A DNA stretch of 7,608 bases, from positions 1-7,608 of the forward strand of contig JACMJP010000466.1 in the NCBI GenBank assembly GCA_014380545.1. The letters run 5' to 3'. Below are positions 6,141 through 7,608 of this stretch, in pieces (position 1 is the first letter of the stretch; the number at the start of each line of letters is the position of its first letter). The position numbers and the translations under genes are program-made. Below the pieces are notes generated by a model, which was not told where the DNA came from, did not search any database, and saw only the letters and a program-made list of their open reading frames with translations. The DNA is from Chitinophagales bacterium (GTDB lineage: Bacteria; Bacteroidota; Bacteroidia; Chitinophagales; BACL12).

Positions 6141-7100
6141 CTATTTTGGTAATTTAGTGAGCTGCTGTTTCAGCAGGTCAGTGGTTAATTCAACAAATCC
6201 GGATTCAGCAACATATTTTTGACCGTCTGTTAAGGTCCATTTTAAAAATTCAATTGTTGCTGCATCTGTTGGTGTGCCTTTGGTAACAAAATATAAAACC
6301 CTTGCCGGAGGCGATGGGTATATATCAGCAATTACAGCCATATTTAATTTATCAGCATTGCTGTAAAAATTTTCCTGCGGATCTAATTTTCCGTTTTCAT
6401 TCAGATCAATAGGAATTATTCCAATTCCCGGGTTTGGCTTTTTTGTTTTAAAGTCGTAAGCATAACCAACATTGTTATACCCAACACTGAATTTATCATT
6501 CGCTACTGCAGTTGCAAGTCCGGGATCACCAAAAACTCCAATACCCTCAAGATCATCCTGCTTTTTATTTCCTATATATTTGGCCCAGGCATCTGCAGCA
6601 CCGGCAGCATCACTGCGGGTAAATACAGTAACTTTTTCTTTTGCCCCGTTCTTTAATAATTCACCCCAGGTAGTTATTCCTCTTCCAACCCATAATTCAT
6701 AAAATTGTCTTTTAGTGATACCTGTTTCATAAATTTTAGCGTAATAAGGATTATTAATATTCATAGTTGCTACAACTGCATCCTTGCAAACAGCAAAACC
6801 AATTGCGCCTTTTGCAGTTTCTTCTTTTGCAATTTCACGGCTTACCATTCCGAGGGTAACATTTCCGGATAATACATCTGTCATTCCTTTTCCGGCTCCA
6901 CCACCCTGAATATCAAATGTTACGTTAGGATGTAATTTCTTAAATTCTTCGCCCCACTTTACTGCCAGAGGATAAAGCGCAAACGCACCGCTCATTGTTA
7001 TTTTTCCCGAGATGTCTCCGGGTTGTGGTTTGTTCGGTTTAAACCCGAACAGTATTCCTGCTGCAAAAAATAACAGGATAAATTTTGAGTATATTTTCAT
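6141..7100 (-). CDS. Second PstS-like periplasmic binding protein, without lipobox
   Basis: 319 residues. It has the same fold and loops as the lipoprotein next door: SGAFALYP (37-44), QGGGAGKGM (65-73), GMVSREI (84-90) and TRSDAAGAADAW (161-172). Again Ala or Gly stands where PstS usually has phosphate-binding Ser/Thr. The N-terminus is a hydrophobic signal (about 5-20) with no cysteine near its end, so this copy is expected to be soluble in the periplasm or held by an uncleaved signal. The EF-hand-like loop is present and closer to the canonical pattern (232-243, DLNENGKLDPQE). A single cysteine at 105 matches C108 of the paralogue. It is flanked by hairpins on both sides and has its own candidate promoter, so it looks like a single-gene unit serving the same PstCAB importer. 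The pair looks like a local duplication, with one copy differing at its N-terminus. A scavenging or signalling role for the extra copy is possible. Confidence 0.88.
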   Translation of the reverse strand: MKIYSKFILLFFAAGILFGFKPNKPQPGDISGKITMSGAFALYPLAVKWGEEFKKLHPNVTFDIQGGGAGKGMTDVLSGNVTLGMVSREIAKEETAKGAIGFAVCKDAVVATMNINNPYYAKIYETGITKRQFYELWVGRGITTWGELLKNGAKEKVTVFTRSDAAGAADAWAKYIGNKKQDDLEGIGVFGDPGLATAVANDKFSVGYNNVGYAYDFKTKKPNPGIGIIPIDLNENGKLDPQENFYSNADKLNMAVIADIYPSPPARVLYFVTKGTPTDAATIEFLKWTLTDGQKYVAESGFVELTTDLLKQQLTKLPK

Positions 7101-7123
7101 AATAGTTAATTTTTTTGTTTATA

Positions 7124-7155
7124 ATTCTATTTATTCTATCAAATTTATAGAATAA
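7124..7155 (-). promoter_or_regulatory. Candidate promoter overlapping a 9-7-9 palindrome for the second pstS-like gene
   Basis: TTATTCTAT at 7131-7139 and ATAGAATAA at 7147-7155 form a perfect 9-bp inverted repeat with a 7-base spacer. A direct copy ATTCTAT lies at 7124-7130, 9 bp from its partner at 7133-7139. On the minus strand TAAATTTG (7147-7140) is an exact match to the Bacteroidota -7 box TAnnTTTG and sits in the centre of the palindrome, about 40 bp before the start codon. A factor bound there would cover the -7 region, which suggests repression. It contains the same core dyad TCTAT-N7-ATAGA as the sites before the lipoprotein gene and the permease gene. No convincing -33 TTG is visible. 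Confidence 0.6.
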
Positions 7156-7158
7156 TTT

Positions 7159-7197
7159 TCAAAGAATAAAGTTGCATGCTACAACTTTATTCTTTGA
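7159..7197 (-). terminator. Hairpin after the porin gene
   Basis: Perfect 16-bp arms at 7159-7174 and 7182-7197 enclose a 7-base loop; the arms include TTCTTTG and CAAAGAA. The hairpin begins 7 bp after the porin stop codon and ends just before the operator of the next gene. In the minus-strand RNA it is followed by AAAAUUAUU, not by a clean U run, so it may act as a terminator or as a 3'-end stabiliser. Confidence 0.7.
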
Positions 7198-7204
7198 TGT
7201 TAAT

Positions 7205-7608
7205 TTAAAATGCTGCCTGGAATTGAATTGCAAAAAGATTATTATCAACTGGTTTATCCGGATCTTCTTCCGCTACTATATTATATTCCAATTGTACCCT
7301 TGTAGTTTTACTGAAGTACCAGCTTCCCGCAAGAATATATTTATTTACAATATTCAGGTCTTTATTTATGTCTTTATCATAATTGTCAAGCCTCGCAATA
7401 ACCTGGCATTTATCTTTTATTATTGTATAACCAAGAGTTGCTGCGTAGCCTGACCGTTCCAATACGTCATTAACAGTTTCTCCATCACCTTCTTCACCGT
7501 CATCTTTTCCCATCAAATATTCACCTTCAATTAAAAAGCTTTTATATTTATAAGTGAGATCGAATCCAGCACGGGTTCTGTCAGCAGTGCTATCAGGATT
7601 TGCCAAAA
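7205..7608 (-). CDS. C-terminal part of a phosphate-selective-porin-like (OprP/OprO) outer-membrane protein
   Basis: The frame is open to the right window edge and about 134 codons are visible before the TAA at 7205; the N-terminal part lies outside. The sequence has the alternating polar and aromatic pattern of outer-membrane beta strands, for example RAGFDLTYKYKSFLIEGEYL, YAATLGYTII, CQVIARLDNYD, YILAGSWYF and RVQLEYNI. It ends in a strand closing with Phe (FAIQFQAAF), the usual signal for the barrel-assembly machinery. Acidic loops (GKDDGEEGDGE and AEEDPDKPVD) lie between strands. The order of strands resembles the end of the phosphate-selective porin O/P family, anion-specific channels that are often near pst genes. 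The match is made by eye on a short fragment, so another 16- or 18-strand porin is possible. A TTG at 7606 is not taken as the start because the barrel needs many more strands. Confidence 0.65.
   Translation of the reverse strand, partial: LANPDSTADRTRAGFDLTYKYKSFLIEGEYLMGKDDGEEGDGETVNDVLERSGYAATLGYTIIKDKCQVIARLDNYDKDINKDLNIVNKYILAGSWYFSKTTRVQLEYNIVAEEDPDKPVDNNLFAIQFQAAF

Noticed and set aside
7172..7453. Plus-strand frame starting in the hairpin and running over the porin end
   Set aside because: It is antisense to the beta-barrel coding sequence; hydrophobic stretches come from the complementary AT-rich codons.
7604..7606. TTG as start codon of the porin gene
   Set aside because: The frame is open to the window edge and the visible part covers only a few C-terminal strands, so the gene is simply truncated here.

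Overview
The window looks like a piece of a Bacteroidota genome, probably near the Chitinophagia/Sphingobacteriia. It is AT-rich, there are no strong Shine-Dalgarno sequences, and Bacteroidota-type -7 boxes (TAnnTTTG) lie in front of two genes. The proteins are of Bacteroidota style, for example a PstS-like lipoprotein and a phosphate-selective-porin-like barrel. All eight genes lie on the minus strand, so transcription runs from right to left. No gap between genes exceeds about 180 bp, and I see no RNA gene, transposase or CRISPR array.

In transcription order the layout is: the 3' end of an OprP/OprO-like outer-membrane porin (7608-7205) ending at a strong hairpin; a stand-alone PstS-like binding protein without a lipobox (7100-6141), also ending at a strong hairpin; a compact operon of a PstS-like lipoprotein (5962-4976), pstC (4973-3996), pstA (3922-3068) and pstB (2998-2234); an Rrf2-family regulator with four cysteines (2143-1715); and an SLC13-type permease with two TrkA-C/RCK-C-like domains (1632 to beyond the left edge). 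Together they could form one route for an anion: porin across the outer membrane, two periplasmic binding proteins, an ABC importer, and a separate cation-coupled permease.

Three things stand out. First, a dyad TCTAT-N7-ATAGA occurs in front of three transport genes (the permease, the pstS-like lipoprotein gene and the second pstS-like gene), which suggests a shared regulator; the adjacent Rrf2 protein is the obvious candidate. Second, both binding proteins have Ala or Gly where classical PstS proteins have phosphate-contacting Ser/Thr, and both carry an insertion that matches a 12-residue EF-hand calcium loop. Third, no phoU follows pstB; the next genes are an Rrf2 regulator and an SLC13 permease, a pair more usual in sulfur metabolism. 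The transported anion may therefore not be phosphate; sulfate is a reasonable but unproven alternative.

The extreme left edge carries a perfect 51-bp in-frame tandem duplication inside the permease gene. It is either a real duplication or an assembly artefact.
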